Positions 32,542-46,395 of a DNA stretch of 64,000 nucleotides are shown here, one piece after another. A program made the translations under genes and the position numbers. This DNA is from Anagrus nilaparvatae (lineage: Eukaryota > Arthropoda > Insecta > Hymenoptera > Mymaridae), in the NCBI GenBank assembly GCA_022575985.1, contig JAKSXM010000007.1, forward strand, positions 64,696,501 to 64,760,500, given 5' to 3'. Under the pieces are notes generated by a model that saw only the letters and a program-made list of their open reading frames with translations, had not been told where the DNA came from and searched no databases. Within the stretch, counting starts at the first letter, position 1; every line of letters begins with the position of its first letter.

Positions 32542-33227
32542 CTTTTTTTTAAATTACCTCATGTAATAATCAAATTATACTTTACAAAAAGTTATTTTGT
32601 TCCTAAAGGTTCACTAATTGGTTAGAAGCTCTTAGAAAAGCTTATGAAAAAAAATATTAATAGTACATTATTTTTATACCCACAGGAAATAAGTTGGCTC
32701 TTAAATTTTGTATTAAATAATTTTCATGTTAAAAGTACTATAGTTTCAAACCTAAAAAGTAAATTAAATGAGGCAGTAGCTCAGCCAAAATTTATTCGGG
32801 TTTTTTTTAGAAACGATTTTTCGCTATTTGGCATTTGATTATTGGACTAATTAAGTTTAAGTACAACAAGGATCTAAATTTCACGACGAAGGTATCATTA
32901 CAAAGCGAGATATAATATTATAAAACCATACAAGCTTCTGTAAGATATACCTCTGTTTATTATATGGTAGTAAGAAAAGTTCGAACTAACCGAGTTAATA
33001 GTTGGATACGAACTAGCTACTCACTGAATATCAATTTTATTTTAAAAAATTGTATTTCGGAAAATTATACAGAACTTTAAATTTTTTCATAATTTTGTAA
33101 TTTTTCAAAAGTAAAAACTCGTTAAAATTGGTTAAACTTGGGAATTTGCCTCATTTGATGATCTACAAAGAAATCCCTTCATCAATTTTGTAACTTTTTT
33201 TCGGAAATCCAACAAATTTCAAATTAA
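32542..33227. other. Noncoding stretch
   Basis: No gene or element was recognised; the 64-codon frame at 32644-32838 has no familiar motif. Confidence 0.35.
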
Positions 33228-33492
33228 AATAAAAAATTCTTTTTGGCTGCGAGCTAGTTGTTCAGAGCTTTATCTATAAAAATCACACCTCAGTTTAAAG
33301 ATGAAAAAATTTGTTTAATTTTTTCTGTATGCACGATAAATTTATTCCTTTTTAAGTTGATATGATTGTGCTTACAGGAAAAATTTGAAAATTCATAGTT
33401 GATCAAATTTTTTTCATCTTTGAACTGAGGTGTGATTTTTATAGATAATTAGTAAAAAACTACCTCGCAGCCGAAAAGAGAATTTTTTTTTC
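33228..33492. mobile_element. 265-bp inverted-repeat element
   Basis: The left arm 33228-33313 (AATTCTTTTTGGCTGCGAG, TATAAAAATCACACCTCAGT, AAGATGAAAAAATTTG) is mirrored at 33404-33492 (CAAATTTTTTTCATCTTTGA, ACTGAGGTGTGATTTTTATA, CTCGCAGCCGAAAAGAGAAT). It is MITE-like and non-coding. Confidence 0.8.
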
Positions 33493-33579
33493 AAATGAGT
33501 CATAGCCGGCTATAAGTTGACCGTATTTTTATATGTATCTTAAAAGGCCAATTTTGTAACATTCTTCCTCGAGACTTCA

Positions 33580-33720
33580 ACTGGGACTTTGAATTATCAT
33601 ATTTCTCAAACAAATAGTTAAAAAGAGACGAGTAAATATAATCTTTGAAACTTGAAGCTTGTAAACAATTTTTGAGACCCATATTTTTATTAAAAAATAT
33701 AATTTTTGCCAAAATTGGTA
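33580..33720 (+). repeat. Dispersed relict repeat (family of 3690, 5160, 39470, 63590)
   Basis: GGGACTTTGAATTATCATAT, TCAAACAAATAGTTAAAAAG, GACGAGTAAATATAATC and TTTTTGAGACCCATATTTTT recur, diverged, at 3690-3835, 5150-5420, 39470-39760 and 63590-63745. The family is ancient and of unknown class. Confidence 0.55.
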
Positions 33721-36700
33721 TTCGTTTTATTGACTTTTACGTTGCTAGTATTCATTTATTTTTTCGTGTATAATACGTTAAAATCATACCCTTAACTTAT
33801 ATAAATATTTTGATTCTCTGATATTATATTGAAAAGTTAATTAATTTTTAATAAATTCAAGCTACATTGATGAAACATGTTTTTTAATTTTTTATGAAAT
33901 ACTAAAAAAATTTTTCCTCCCACACCAATCTCCATATATAGAATTTTTATAACCTTGACCATAAAATAATTTTATTTTATGGACGTCAAAAAATAAAGTA
34001 AAAGCAATTGCGTATTTATAAATCTACATAATCCATGAACTTTAATAAAAAAAATACGGGGGATGATAATGTATTAAAATCAGAGGAAAATATTAAACTT
34101 GCGTAGTTAATAAACTCGGGTCATGGTTATAATCAGTGAAGAAGCGTTTTATATCTAAAATCCACGCTGGGTGTATTTATTCGTACGTCATAATATTAAC
34201 ATTCGAATCAGTAATTTTCTAATTAGATTAAGTTTAAATAATTAAAACAAATATACTAATCAACAGTATTTTTATTCTAAAAATAAATATTTTATTTTTT
34301 TGAATGACTTATAATTTTATGAATCAATTGATAATACTTTTATTTATTACAATTATGAATTTTTTTAAAAATAATTTAATTTTTACACGTATCTACTACG
34401 TAACAGTAAATAATATAAATTATGTATTTTACACGTCAATTTGTAAATATTTATGTAATCATTTTTTTATTTTTTTATCACTTAATTATTATAAATTTCA
34501 AAAGAAAGTTAATTAATATATATTTTAGTAATAATCCATGTTTTTTATTTTTTGAAAAATAAAATATTTAAGTACTTTTAGTAAAAACTTAGATTTTTTA
34601 TTGATAATAGGATTATTCCAAAAATATGCGACTAATCTAATACAAATATATGACGAAATTTTATAGATTTAAATGATAATAACATTTTTTGTAAATAACG
34701 AAGGTGCAATTTATCATTTGTTTTTTTTATTTTTAGGTATCAGTAATTTTATAATGTTTGGATTGATTTTAAGGATTTTTGAAATTATAAAATCATTTTT
34801 GTGTATTTGACAATTAGGGTCTTTAACTGGTCGTGAATCTTTGGTCGTGAATTTGGCTAATAAAAAAAATAATAAATTAAGATTTCAAGTGTACTTTTAC
34901 TGACAATGAGGCAAAAAATATTTTAATTGCTCGAGTTTTTGCCCCCCTGGGAGTATAAAACTCATGTGTAAATAAAGATACTGTAATTAATCTTTGTGTG
35001 TAAACTAATCTTTAATAAAAATTCTTGTGTGTAAAACTATAGGGCCCTCTGCACTCGTTCTACGCCTACATTGGAAAATTCGTTCACTTTCCGCAAGCGG
35101 ATATTTTCCTTTTGCCACAAATAGGATTCCATGGCTTTGCCGAGCACTCATGCTAGTACCAAAACTTTTCTCTCTTAATGTTTAATATTCATTTAAAAAA
35201 TTGGAAAAGCTTTATTTTACAAAAATTAAATACAAAACATTTTAAGATTCATAATATTTAAAGAAACTTATTTTTTGGACTCGAATTTCCCTAGCATGCC
35301 GCAAGTGGATTTTTTATCATTTTATAGCATATCGGTTCGGATTTCCCTGGTTATAATGTGGTTATAATACTACTACACTAACATAATTGATAAAGTACAT
35401 TTTCATTCTCTATGAATAATTTATGATTGCATGAGAAACCGTGCCAATTACTCGGCAGCGTTTTTAAAAATTTTTTATTGATTTTCGCAAAAATTAAAAA
35501 TTTATTAAAAAGTAGTGCTGTATTATCATAACCAGGGAATTTTGTATTGAATAAAAGTTATTTTAAGTATTTTAAGTCTTGAGATATTGTGAAATGATAA
35601 CCCAAAAATGACGTGTGAAATGACGTTTTTTTGCCGTACAGATGTACAAATTTTTGGCTAAAAAATTTAAATTAAAAAGGTTTGTTTTCAGTACAGGATT
35701 CAGGGTAGGGGGGTCAAATCATTAATGGACCGCATAATATACCGCCGATATTAGTGAAAATTACGCCAACTTTTATTAATATGAAACTTTTAACAACTAA
35801 TTCAGGCAATAATTCCCTCATAACCAAAATTTTTTGTATTACTCCCACACTGTAAAAAATTCCCTCGCAATATCATAATAATATAAAATCAGGGGCAGTT
35901 TTTTACAGTATATAGCGGCTCCCGATTCTGTTAATATACCGGTATATTTATTAATTCCCATATCAACCCTTCGTCTTTAATTACTTATAATATTTCTCCC
36001 CTTAATTTTCAGGGCCTCTATAGAGTACTTCTCACTTCATTATCAACAAATTTTCCATCGATCGAGCTTTGCAGCACCAGCCTAGAAGAGCTTATTGAAG
36101 CAATTATCGAAAAGGCACAAATATATGTTTAAAATATTTTCGCCATATTAACAAAAACATTTATTTTACTGTATTAACTACTTTTCCGTAACCAAATTTA
36201 ATAAAACCATATTTTAGGGCAAAAACAACACAATTTATTATAAATAAAACAATGAAAGAAAATGTCATAATTTATTATTTAATTGACATTAACTCAATGC
36301 ATAGAGCTTTTTTCTTCAAATGTTTACGTCATCGCATAAGCTAGAATGAATTATATTGCACTTAGGTAAGGGTAAATCGATCCAAATGCATATGTTTTCT
36401 CTTTAAAAAGTAAAAAAAAAGAAACTTTTTTTCGAGCTTTTCCAAACATTTTTCACTTTATAGATGAAAAGAACTAAAATATTATTTGATCTAATTAAAT
36501 TCTGAAATTTTAAAAGAACGTTTATTTTAAGTTAAAATTTTTATGAAGAAAATTTTTCTTAATTTATTTATTTTGTGCATAATTTAAATGAAAAAAAAAT
36601 GTAAAATAGCGCGCCGCCGCTTATATTCGCGATAACATAATCCAACTCCTCTGACATGTAAGAAATCGACAAGAATTATAATACTAGTAGTTTTTAAAAC

Positions 36701-37020
36701 GTTGTAAGTAAAACACCGATTTTTTGTTTTTTTACACTTTTTTTATAAAAAAAAAAAAAAAAAAAAATGGAATTTAAAAAATTTTTTAATATTAAATCGG
36801 CACGTGCTTTTTTTAAATAAACGATTAAAACGTGTCTCTTTTAATTATCTTATAGAATTTTTTTTACACTTTTTACGCAAAAAAAAGAATAGTTTGTTTT
36901 TCTTTGTTTTGTAACATGAAATGTCAAATTAATGTGTTTGTTAATTTATTTAGTGAAATGTGTTTTTTCAGTGAAATAAGGATAATATTTAATGACTACA
37001 CCTAAAATACAAAAATAAAA
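33721..37020. other. Intergenic region upstream of the methuselah-like gene
   Basis: No gene was recognised. An inverted pair TTCCCTGGTTAT (about 35350) and ATAACCAGGGAA (about 35526) may bound a small element. A mini-inverted repeat ACTGTAAAAAA..TTTTTTACAGT lies at about 35869-35929. A GC cluster (GCGCGCCGCCGCTTATA, about 36608) some 400 bases before the ATG may mark the promoter, but no core motif is certain. Confidence 0.4.
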
Positions 37021-40000
37021 ATGTGGTGGTCTGCCTTAAGAACATTTTTTTATTTATTTAATTTTAGTAAAATTATTTTTGTTATTGCTGAAAAATCACC
37101 ACCCGAGGTACATTTTTTGTCATTTGTAAGTAAATTTTTTAAATAACAAAAAAAAGGGGTCGATTGTCGATTTTAGTGTTTAAAGGGAAGAATTCTAACA
37201 AAACATACCTGCGTATAGATTTTTTAGTTGAATAAAATTGTTTCCTCAAAGTAACACCAAGTCAATCACCCCTTTACTGTGATAAACACAGGGCATAGAA
37301 AATCTATATTGATTTGATATTAAACTAATAAATTTCATGCCACCAATATTACTTTTTTTTTTTCTTAGAAAAATTACACATAAATTATTTATTCAGTGCA
37401 CATAATTATTATGTACCTTTTTTATTAAAATTATGTTTTTTTATCATTTTAATCTTTTTCTTTCAATTTTTTTTATTTGTTTTTTAAGCACGTGAAAATC
37501 GAATATATTTAAAGTAAGTTTTCTATTCTATTTTTTTTTTTTTAATTATAGTTTTGGGTATTTAAAAAAAACTGTTTTACATAAATTATTTTTTTATGAT
37601 TTCTTAATATTCTTGAATATGGGTGTATTAATTTACATTTTTTAAGGATAATCGATAAATTGGACATTTTATTTAATATTTATATTAATTGGGATTTCTA
37701 AAAATAGATTTTTTTTTTCCTTATTTGGAGATTTATTGTAAACTATAATTTTTAATTTGGTCATTTTATTGTTGATGCTTTTCTAATTTTGGACTTGAAT
37801 TTTTGAATTTGGATATTGTAAATGACTTTTTTAGTTTGGTAGCTAAAGTATGGAATTTGGTAAAAATTATTTACAGGCATCTTTTTTGTAAATTATATTT
37901 TTTTTATACTTGCATAAAGAATTTCAATTTTATTAATTTCCACTTTATATTCATTTAACTAAAATTCCATAAATCATATTCTGCATAAAATAGCTATTAT
38001 GTTGTCAAAATGAACTTTTTTATAAAAAATCACGTTCAGGTTAAAAACAAGTATTTTTCTGCCTAAGTTGTGTAAAACATTATAGAAATTAAGTTTAAAA
38101 AAAAAATTATTGTAAAGCCATGATGGCCAAAAAAGGTGTCTTAGAAAAAATTTGACTGTAAGAAGGTGGGATATTAATCTTGTATAAATAAAAAAAGTCA
38201 GGTTAGCAAAACTTGTTTCACCTTTTAAAATTTCCAATTTTTTTGTCAATTCATTTTTATAAATAATTAATTAATAATTTTACTAAATTAAAAAGCAAAT
38301 GAAATGAATTAAAAATTTTTAATTTAATTAGAAATTAGCGACTTTTTCAAATACACGTTTTTGACCTTACACACACTACGATATATATAAACAATAGATT
38401 AAGTATATTAATTAAAAGGACAATTACCTAATAAAAGATTGTGAAGAGACCTTAGAAATAATTTAAAAAAATTATCTATTTTATAGAATGATAGCATACC
38501 AAATCAGTATAAAAATTCCCCGATAGTTGGTAAATGTTGTAAAGAAGATGAAATATTAATAAAAGATGAAGAAAATGAAAAAGGAAAATGTAACATTAGT
38601 TCATCAAATTTAACAAGATTTATGCCAGAATTTTATAAATCTAATTCAGATGGTTTTGTAAATAAATCAATTAAACCAAAATTTTTTCTTGCTTATGCTG
38701 GTGATCCTTGTCCAGATATAAGGTAAATAAAAATAGTGTATTTATATTCATGGGCGGAAAAGTAGGAATTTCCTATTTCGTACCTAACTTACATTAGTAA
38801 TAAAGTAAAATAAGATTCTGGGCATTCTTTTTTCAAACTGAGACATAGTATACAATTTTTTTGACTAGAAGCTGACAAAAACGTTAAATTACTGTGATTT
38901 GGCGAATGGCAAAGCTGATATCTATAAGAAAGAGCAGCAGAAGGGGTGGGGGCAAAAGAAAATTTTAAACAATAATTTTGTTATTCACATTCTTTAAATT
39001 TTTTTCTTTAATTTTATTAGTAAAACTATCATAGCTTAAATATACTTTTTTCATTCCTCAAGCTGCTGTTTTAACATTTATTTACTAAAAAATAAATTAG
39101 AAACAATAAATTTTCTATTAAAAGTAAAAATTTTATTTATTCCGTCTTATAGTGACAAGTCAATTTTTTTACTGTAAAACTGCAATAAATAAATGAATAA
39201 TTCACGTCAATAGTGCTTACGGGACTAAAACCTCCATCAACCAAAAAACTTACTAGCGTTCAATAATTACGAAACGCTAATTTTGGAAAATTTTGAATCA
39301 GTCCACCTCCCTGCAATGATTTAAACATTTTTTTACCATGAACCTACCCTAACGTAATAACCAGTAATGGTATCAATAAATCGATCCCTCCCTATGCAGC
39401 GTTGCGTAATTATTGAACGTCCCTTACTATAATTTTATTTTGTGCAAGCTTTTGTACCACCTTTCAAACCTTGTAACCTACAATTTTTCTTCAATAGTTC
39501 ATTCGCCATCATGCCTGTTCACTGCTACAGTCTGAAAACTACATACCCAATTTTGGCCAAATATGGCAAATTTTAAACAAATTTTAATTTTAAATTTTTT
39601 CCAAAATTACAATTTTTAATAAAAATAGTGTTTCATGGGCCTCATAAATTTTGTACAATCTCCAAGTTTTTTAAAACTTTCTTTTTTATTACTCTTATGC
39701 CAAGTATTATTTAAATAAGTCAGAGTTGAAAGAAAATCAATTTTTATCGCTACCTTCATAGAACTATTTTTGCAACGAATTAAGAAAAAAATAAAAAAAT
39801 TAGACTAATCGAAATTGATTTAGTTAAATGTTTAGATAGTTACTTTATTTGGAAAATAACCAAAGAATCCTTATCTTTTAACATGTAGACTGGTTATTTA
39901 ATGTTTAATAGACCTATTGGCATGAACAGATGGTACCAGTAATAATTTTTCAAATCATAAAGATCTTTTTTTCAGTTTGTAATATATTAATTATTAGGGC

Positions 40001-43000
40001 CTAAATTTTCTTTAAAATGATCTCAGTTTAAGTTTCCTATGTATTGAATTTATCATAATATTATAATATGGAATTTTTTTCAATTAACGTGTAGAGTACT
40101 CCATACTTACCAGACAACTTCCGCTTTTTCTGCCGAAAAGCACGGTTTCCAAGGCAAGAACAAGTTTCTTCGCCGCTTATAAAGAAAAATCATAAACTGC
40201 CCTTGGAAATAAACAAACAACCACAAAATTTTTTTTTTTTTTTTTTTAAATCCTACCGCTGCAAAATTTTTAGTTGCAGTTACCGGAATACTGATGTTGT
40301 GACTGCCGGAATAGGGGGCTTGCATGGGTCAAAATTTGTACAATTTTTGTACATAATCTGAAATGTCATAAAAAATATTGGATACGTATTTTTTTTTTGA
40401 AATTACGAAAATAATCGTAGTTATAGGTAAAGGTTTCGAAAATCAGAAATTCGTCAGAGGTCTGACGTCAAAATGTATTTGAATACGGTAAGCGTGACGT
40501 GTAGTTTCAAATTATGCAAAAAAAACCATCAAAATTCCGAGTCATGATAGCCCTCCATCGTATTCTCTTTTAAATGACGTCAATGACGTAAAATAACCAG
40601 CAGAATAGTTTTAAAAAAAAAAATTTTTATCGCGTATTTCCGGTTTTGGACACTTGAATTTTTTTCAGTGCATAATCGACTTTACTTCAGAAAATAATTG
40701 TGATTCATGTGTTTAAATTTGGACTATTTTTTATTTTTTTAACACGGATCAATGATAGCATACTCATTATTTCAAATTTTTTAACTTGCAGATATTTTTT
40801 TACAGGTACATGCTTGAATTAGATAAAATTGTAGAAGAAGACAAACATTTTCTTTTATGGAATGGATCAATATTTCGACCTAAAGCTAAACGTAAAATGC
40901 TTATGCCTGGCAAAGACTATTGTATGGAATTTGTACAGGATTTTGGTATTGTTACTCTACTATGTCATGAGTCTGGTCAGTATTAAATAAAATTTTTTCA
41001 AAAAAAACTGTAATTTTCAAAAATTTAAAATTTTTTTTTAGAATCTTATATAAAAAATACACTTTACGCATGTGGTTTACTGATATCAGTGCCATTTTTA
41101 ATATTGACAATAATAGCATATTCGATAACACCAAGATTAATGGATATTCATGGACGAGCTTTGTGTTATTATTGTGGTTGTTTAGCCGTTGCATTTACTG
41201 CATTAGCATATGCTCAATTATTTACTGATTACACATCAATTGGAATTTGCATTTTTATTGGTATAAAAAAATTTTGTTCTGAATATATAAAAATATATTT
41301 TTCATTATGTGCTGCAAGAAAGATCTACTTTCTTACTTTCGGGCGATCTTTTTTTCGCTTTTAATGAAAAACTATGTGTTGAACACGGGAAAAAATTTAG
41401 GAATTTTCACTTTCAATGCTGCCTGCACTTGTTCGCTACGCTCACTCATGCATACAACTGCATTGAAAGCCAAATCCTATTTTTTTCCCTTGTTGAACAA
41501 ATAGATATAAATCTAATTTTTGATTTATAATCAGAAAATTTATTTATTTATTTTCTAGCATTCGTAATACAATTTTCATTCGTTTCTTGTTTTTTCTGGT
41601 TAAACGTGATGTGCATTGAAACATGTTTACTAGTACATCGTCACGTTCGCCCTAGGAATTCAAATTATCCAAGAAAAATATTTTTTTATTATTCTTTATG
41701 GGCATGGGGATTACCAACTTTATTAATACTTATATCAGTTGCTATGGATTTACACCCAACAATACCACAAACTTATGTTAAACCAAATTTTGGTACTACT
41801 AAATGTTGGTTTCAATGTAAGTATATTTATTTTTATTTTTTATTTTAATTTATTAGTTTTATTTATACTATAAACAATTTTTACTAAATTTATAATATCC
41901 TTGACTTTAATAATCGCGTAAATAATGAGATTAAACCTTTTTTTTATTCTTTTAAATTCTTATGTATATGGGTTGTTTGCAAAAAAAATTATCATAATTT
42001 TTTTTAATATGCTTTAAATTTAATTTGAGAGTTTTTTGTTTGAAAGCTAATTAATATGAAAAGATATTTGTGAAATTTATTAAATTCGAAAAAAATTCTA
42101 AATTTCCGAATTTCCAAAAATTCTCAAAGAGGTGGTAATATTTAAAAATTCTTTTAGACTGGTTTGATGTGTTTTTTTATTGCGGAGGGCATGAGACTCA
42201 TTTTTTTTTAATTTAATCAATAAATTTTGTTAAAAATCAAAAAAACTGATTTTAAAATTTTTTTGGTTCTGTGGCCCCTTAACTGAAAATAGGTGGTTTT
42301 AGACCCAAAATAGCCATTTGGTTTGTTGACTAACTTGTTGAGAGAATTAGTAATAAAAAATTATGGGTTATGGGGCTTGAAAGCGAATATTTATGCAAAA
42401 AAAATGAAACTAAAAATTTTCGATTGATTTCCAAAAAGATTGGATTATCTGGAAGTTTGTTTGAAAAACACTATCCAATAATATTGAGCCCTATTGAACT
42501 AGGCCTAGGAGGTTTATGTCCCTTATGGGAATAAACTGTGGGCATCTAATAAATTTTTTCAAAATATTAAACACATTAATAACAATTGATTGTAATTTTT
42601 CTTGTAAATGAGATATATAAATTTCATAAATTATACAATGAAGTTATTCAGATTTGTTTTTTTCTAAAAACTGCAAGCGTTATTCTTTACTTTCCTGCTC
42701 TTCTTAGTCGCCTGAGCTTCTTTTTTTTATCAAATATAAACCTTTTGAATAATTTGGAAATTTCAGAATCATAAAATTTCCTCAGATAAAAAAATTTATC
42801 ATTAATTTTCAAAATTACTACCCAATTACCTGAAGAATCAAAAAAAGCTTGCATATCCCAAATATTTTTGAACTCTCGAAATACATATAATTTATATAAA
42901 TTTTTATTTTACCTACTACATACCTTTTTTTGAAATAACGAGAAAAAATCTGGAGAAAAATTTGACCAGAAACGGTTGGAAAAAAGGGGCATTGGAACCA

Positions 43001-45388
43001 AATTTTTGAAAATATGATATACGCTTAATCATCTTGATGCATATAATTAACTATTATTTTATCTAAAAATTTATTTAAATCTCAAATAAGAAAATTTAAA
43101 AAAAAACATTTTAAAATATTATCTTCCAAATTTAAGAACTAGCAATCTTTTAAAAACAAAATTTTTTAATTAATTAAGGAACCATTGTGATAGGTCAAAT
43201 TTTGATTTTTTTGCATATAAGCACGTTTTGAGACCCCAAGAAGCTAGAAAAATCGGTTTTTAAAAAAAGTTTGTGTGTGTGTGTGTATAAGTACGTATGT
43301 GCGTTTGTAACCGGTGATATTTCACAACCATTATGGTATTAAAAAAGTAAAAATAATATTTTATTGACCAGAATTCGAGCTGAACTTAATTTTTTATTGT
43401 TTCAAATTCATTTAAAATAAATAAAACAATACAAATTATTTTGAATTTTTTTATTTTGCAATATTTCACCAACAAGTCCGTTGGCCTCTTCAGGTGATCT
43501 GAATACAAAAATTATATATAATTTTTTCTTAATTCTTAATGAACATTCATTTTTTTGAACTATATGATAATTTTAACTTACATAAAAATACTTGTTTTTT
43601 GATTTTTTTTTTAAATTTTTTCATCAAAAAATCTCAAGCTACTTTTTTTTTTTTAATTAGAATGTAATAACTCATTTTTTTCCATTGAGGTTCTATTTTT
43701 AAAAATATCTATTTTATTTGATATCTTAGATCTGACAATTAATTTTTAAAAAATTATTGTCTTGAAATTTTTTCCATAAAAAATACGAAAAACACATTTT
43801 TTTTTCTTTTTTGACGTAATACCTAATTTTTTTCTATGAAAGTATTAATTCTAGAAACATCATTTTTACTCAATTTCTCGGATCTGATTCCTAAATTTGT
43901 GAAAATTTTTATTTCAAAATTTTTATTGTTAAAAAATACAAAAAACACCATTTTTTTTTCTTTTGGACGTAGTTCTTAATTTTTTATACATAGGAGTTCT
44001 AGCTATTAGGAGACTTTTCTTTTCTTTTCTTTTCAACACCTAATTTTTTTCATGAGATTTTAAAATGACAATATCAAGAAAAATATCATTTTTGGTTTTT
44101 CTTAAGCCATTATAATTTATCAGGTAAAATAGACCATTATGAATATTTTGTTATTGCTTAAGGAACCATAATGCCATTTTTTATTCTGATTTAAAACATT
44201 TTTCATTAAAAAATTATAATAAAAATTGCAAAAAATCCATATACATATAAAAAATTAAAAAATATCTAATAATTGTTCATATATGACAAAACAATTATTT
44301 ATTATACGTAACATCTTTATCTTTCAATGTTATCCGCGTTTTATCGCGATAATATAAATTTTTATTATAGAAATCCAAAATTTTCAGAATTATCCTTTTA
44401 CTTCTGATAAAATAAAAAAAGAATTAAATACATATAAATTTTTTTCTTAATTTCAAACTTTATTATCTTTTTTTTTTGAACATACAAAAAATAAACAAAC
44501 AATGGTATGAAATTTGCATAATGTATGTAATAAATAATAGATATACATAAATAATCTGTTTTTTTTTAACGTATAAAAATATAAATATCCATCGATACCA
44601 CTAAAGAATACTCGAATATCTCAAAAAATAAAAAATTCTGAGTTATTAGAGTTCTGATAATGACATCGATTACAAACTAAATTACATAAATAAACAATTA
44701 AGCACAATACAATAAAAAAATAATTAATTAACAAAAAAAATTATCCATCACAGAGTTTACAATACAATTAAAATTAAAAAATCTCTAAAAAACAAAAATA
44801 AAAAAAATCAACAACCATAATTAATTATACATTATACATTATACTTGAAATTTGAGGTAGATTCAAGTTATTATAATTTTTTAATTTTTAGCTGATAAAG
44901 ATGCCATGCCATATTTTTATGTACCAGTTGGAATATTAGTATTTATAAATTTAATATTATTTACAATAACAGCAGTAATGATAACAAATTATCAAAAAGA
45001 ATTAGATTTACGTCGTTTAGCAAGAAATGAAGATTCATTAAAACAAGAACAACGTTTATTTTATCGATTAAAAAAAATTTTTTTCACATGTTTAGGTTTA
45101 TATTTTTTAATGGGTTTAAATTGGTTAATGGAACTAATATCATGGTGGGCTGGTGGTGATCCATTAACATGGTCAGCATTTGATTTAATTAATTCGTTAC
45201 AAGGTATTTTAGTATTTAGTTTATTTGTAATGAGAAAACCGATAAGAAATATTGTATGGTGTAGAATAAAAAATCATTGGATCACTAATCATTCGGATGA
45301 CGAAAATGAATTTGGTAGCGTGGCACCTTATCTATTGCCAATTATTGTTAATGGTAACGATAATAATCATCGACAAGAAATTAGTTGA
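37021..45388 (+). CDS. Methuselah-like class B GPCR, six exons
   Basis: A predicted 488-residue plasma-membrane receptor. I read exons 37021-37107, 38487-38722, 40806-40975, 41042-41260, 41559-41816 and 44892-45388; all introns are GT/AG and all phases close (1,467 coding bases). Exon 1 gives a hydrophobic leader (MWWSALRTFFYLF...). The ectodomain (about 30-165) has the CC pair after GK (46-47), then AGDPCPDI, FLLWNGSIF and a DYC motif, the pattern of insect methuselah ectodomains. Seven hydrophobic segments follow: two in exon 4, two in exon 5 (including FFWLNVMCIE and the loop cysteine in TTKCWFQ), three in exon 6, then a short tail. Drosophila methuselah receptors are peptide-responsive and linked to stress and lifespan; this protein's ligand is unknown. 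The 3.1-kb intron 5 carries a dispersed repeat and intron 4 a MITE. Exon 1 is the least certain, as it rests on the leader and splice phase only. Confidence 0.9.
40110..40205 (+). repeat. Diverged fragment of the 25786 repeat, in intron 2
   Basis: The run TTTCTGCCGAAAAGCACGG, CAAGAACAAGTTTCTTCGCC and AAGAAAAATCATAAACTGCC parallels the middle of the 25786 repeat, strongly diverged. Confidence 0.4.
41378..41498. mobile_element. 121-bp MITE in intron 4 of the methuselah-like gene
   Basis: GTTGAACACGGGAAAAAAT is mirrored by ATTTTTTTCCCTTGTTGAAC. A second inverted pair, TTTCAATGC and GCATTGAAA, lies inside around a GC-richer loop (TTCGCTACGCTCACTCATG). It fills nearly half of the short intron 41261-41558. 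Confidence 0.75.
43186..44045 (+). repeat. Dispersed (GT)n repeat, copy 2, in intron 5
   Basis: ACCATTGTGATAGGTCAAAT, TATAAGCACGTTTTGAGACC, a (GT)n tract and GGTGATATTTCACAACCATT match the 16166 copy. From about 43630 on, the GACGTAATACC.AATTT units recur. About 43330-43610 is unrelated and looks inserted, because the repeat resumes with CTCAAGCTACTTTTTTT afterwards. Confidence 0.75.
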
Positions 45389-46395
45389 TAATCAAACATA
45401 AATTACACAGTATTTCTATTTAATGTACTTATTTTTTTTTTTTTTTTTTTTGTTAAATTATTTGACATAAAACTCGTTATTATTTTAATATATATATAAA
45501 TATATTTATATAAAAATATTAATAAGTGATATATAAAAAATTTTCTTAGGCGATGGAAGTACATCTTTTCAAGTACATATTTTATACATATCGAACTTTA
45601 CTACGTTATTGTAGAAAGTATTATTAGACTTTTTTTGTACTTCTTTTATTTTATAATTATTGAAAAATTAATTTCTTACAAAAGTCATGTTTTTTAAAGT
45701 TACTGTACTGCAACTATATATATATATATATTAAGTGTTTTTTTTGTTTTTGAAAATTGTAAATTTATAAATATATATCTAGATTTACGTATAATTTTGT
45801 TTATTTTTAAGCTAAAAAAACAGATGTTTTTTTTAAATTTAGCAAATTAAAATTTAATGTAAATAATAATAAGCTTTTAAGGCATATTCTATTTAGGAAC
45901 AGACATAAAAAATCTTCCATATTTATTTTGATTTAAAATACTTGTTTGCAAAAAAAAATTTTATATACTCTTTTGGAAGATTTACTAAAGTATATATATT
46001 GTGTTTGTAAAAATATTTGTTTATATGTAAAGCCACTGTCTGTTTTTTATAATAATATAACTAGTCATATTTTTGATTTTGAAAAAATTGAAATAAATTT
46101 TAATATAAAATATAAAAAAAATAAAATATATTAAATGCTTTGTATTATAATTTTTCAAGCATAAATTAAAGTGCATAAATAAAATATATACATATATAAT
46201 CAGGTACCAAAATATATAATATACAATATAACGCACAAATTTAAAGTTCTTCCCCTTATTTTTTCTTTAACCCTTTATAGGAATAAAAGTGCAATTATTT
46301 AATATATTGCATTTAAATTAATCTAAAAAGGAAAATCTTCATTACCGACATACTGGTAATGGATATTCTTTAAATACTAAAATTTTCTTTGAATG
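45389..46395. other. Tail-to-tail intergenic region
   Basis: This holds the 3' ends of the methuselah-like (plus) and 5-phosphatase (minus) genes. It is AT-rich with several (TA)n runs. I cannot assign the polyadenylation signals with confidence. Confidence 0.5.
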
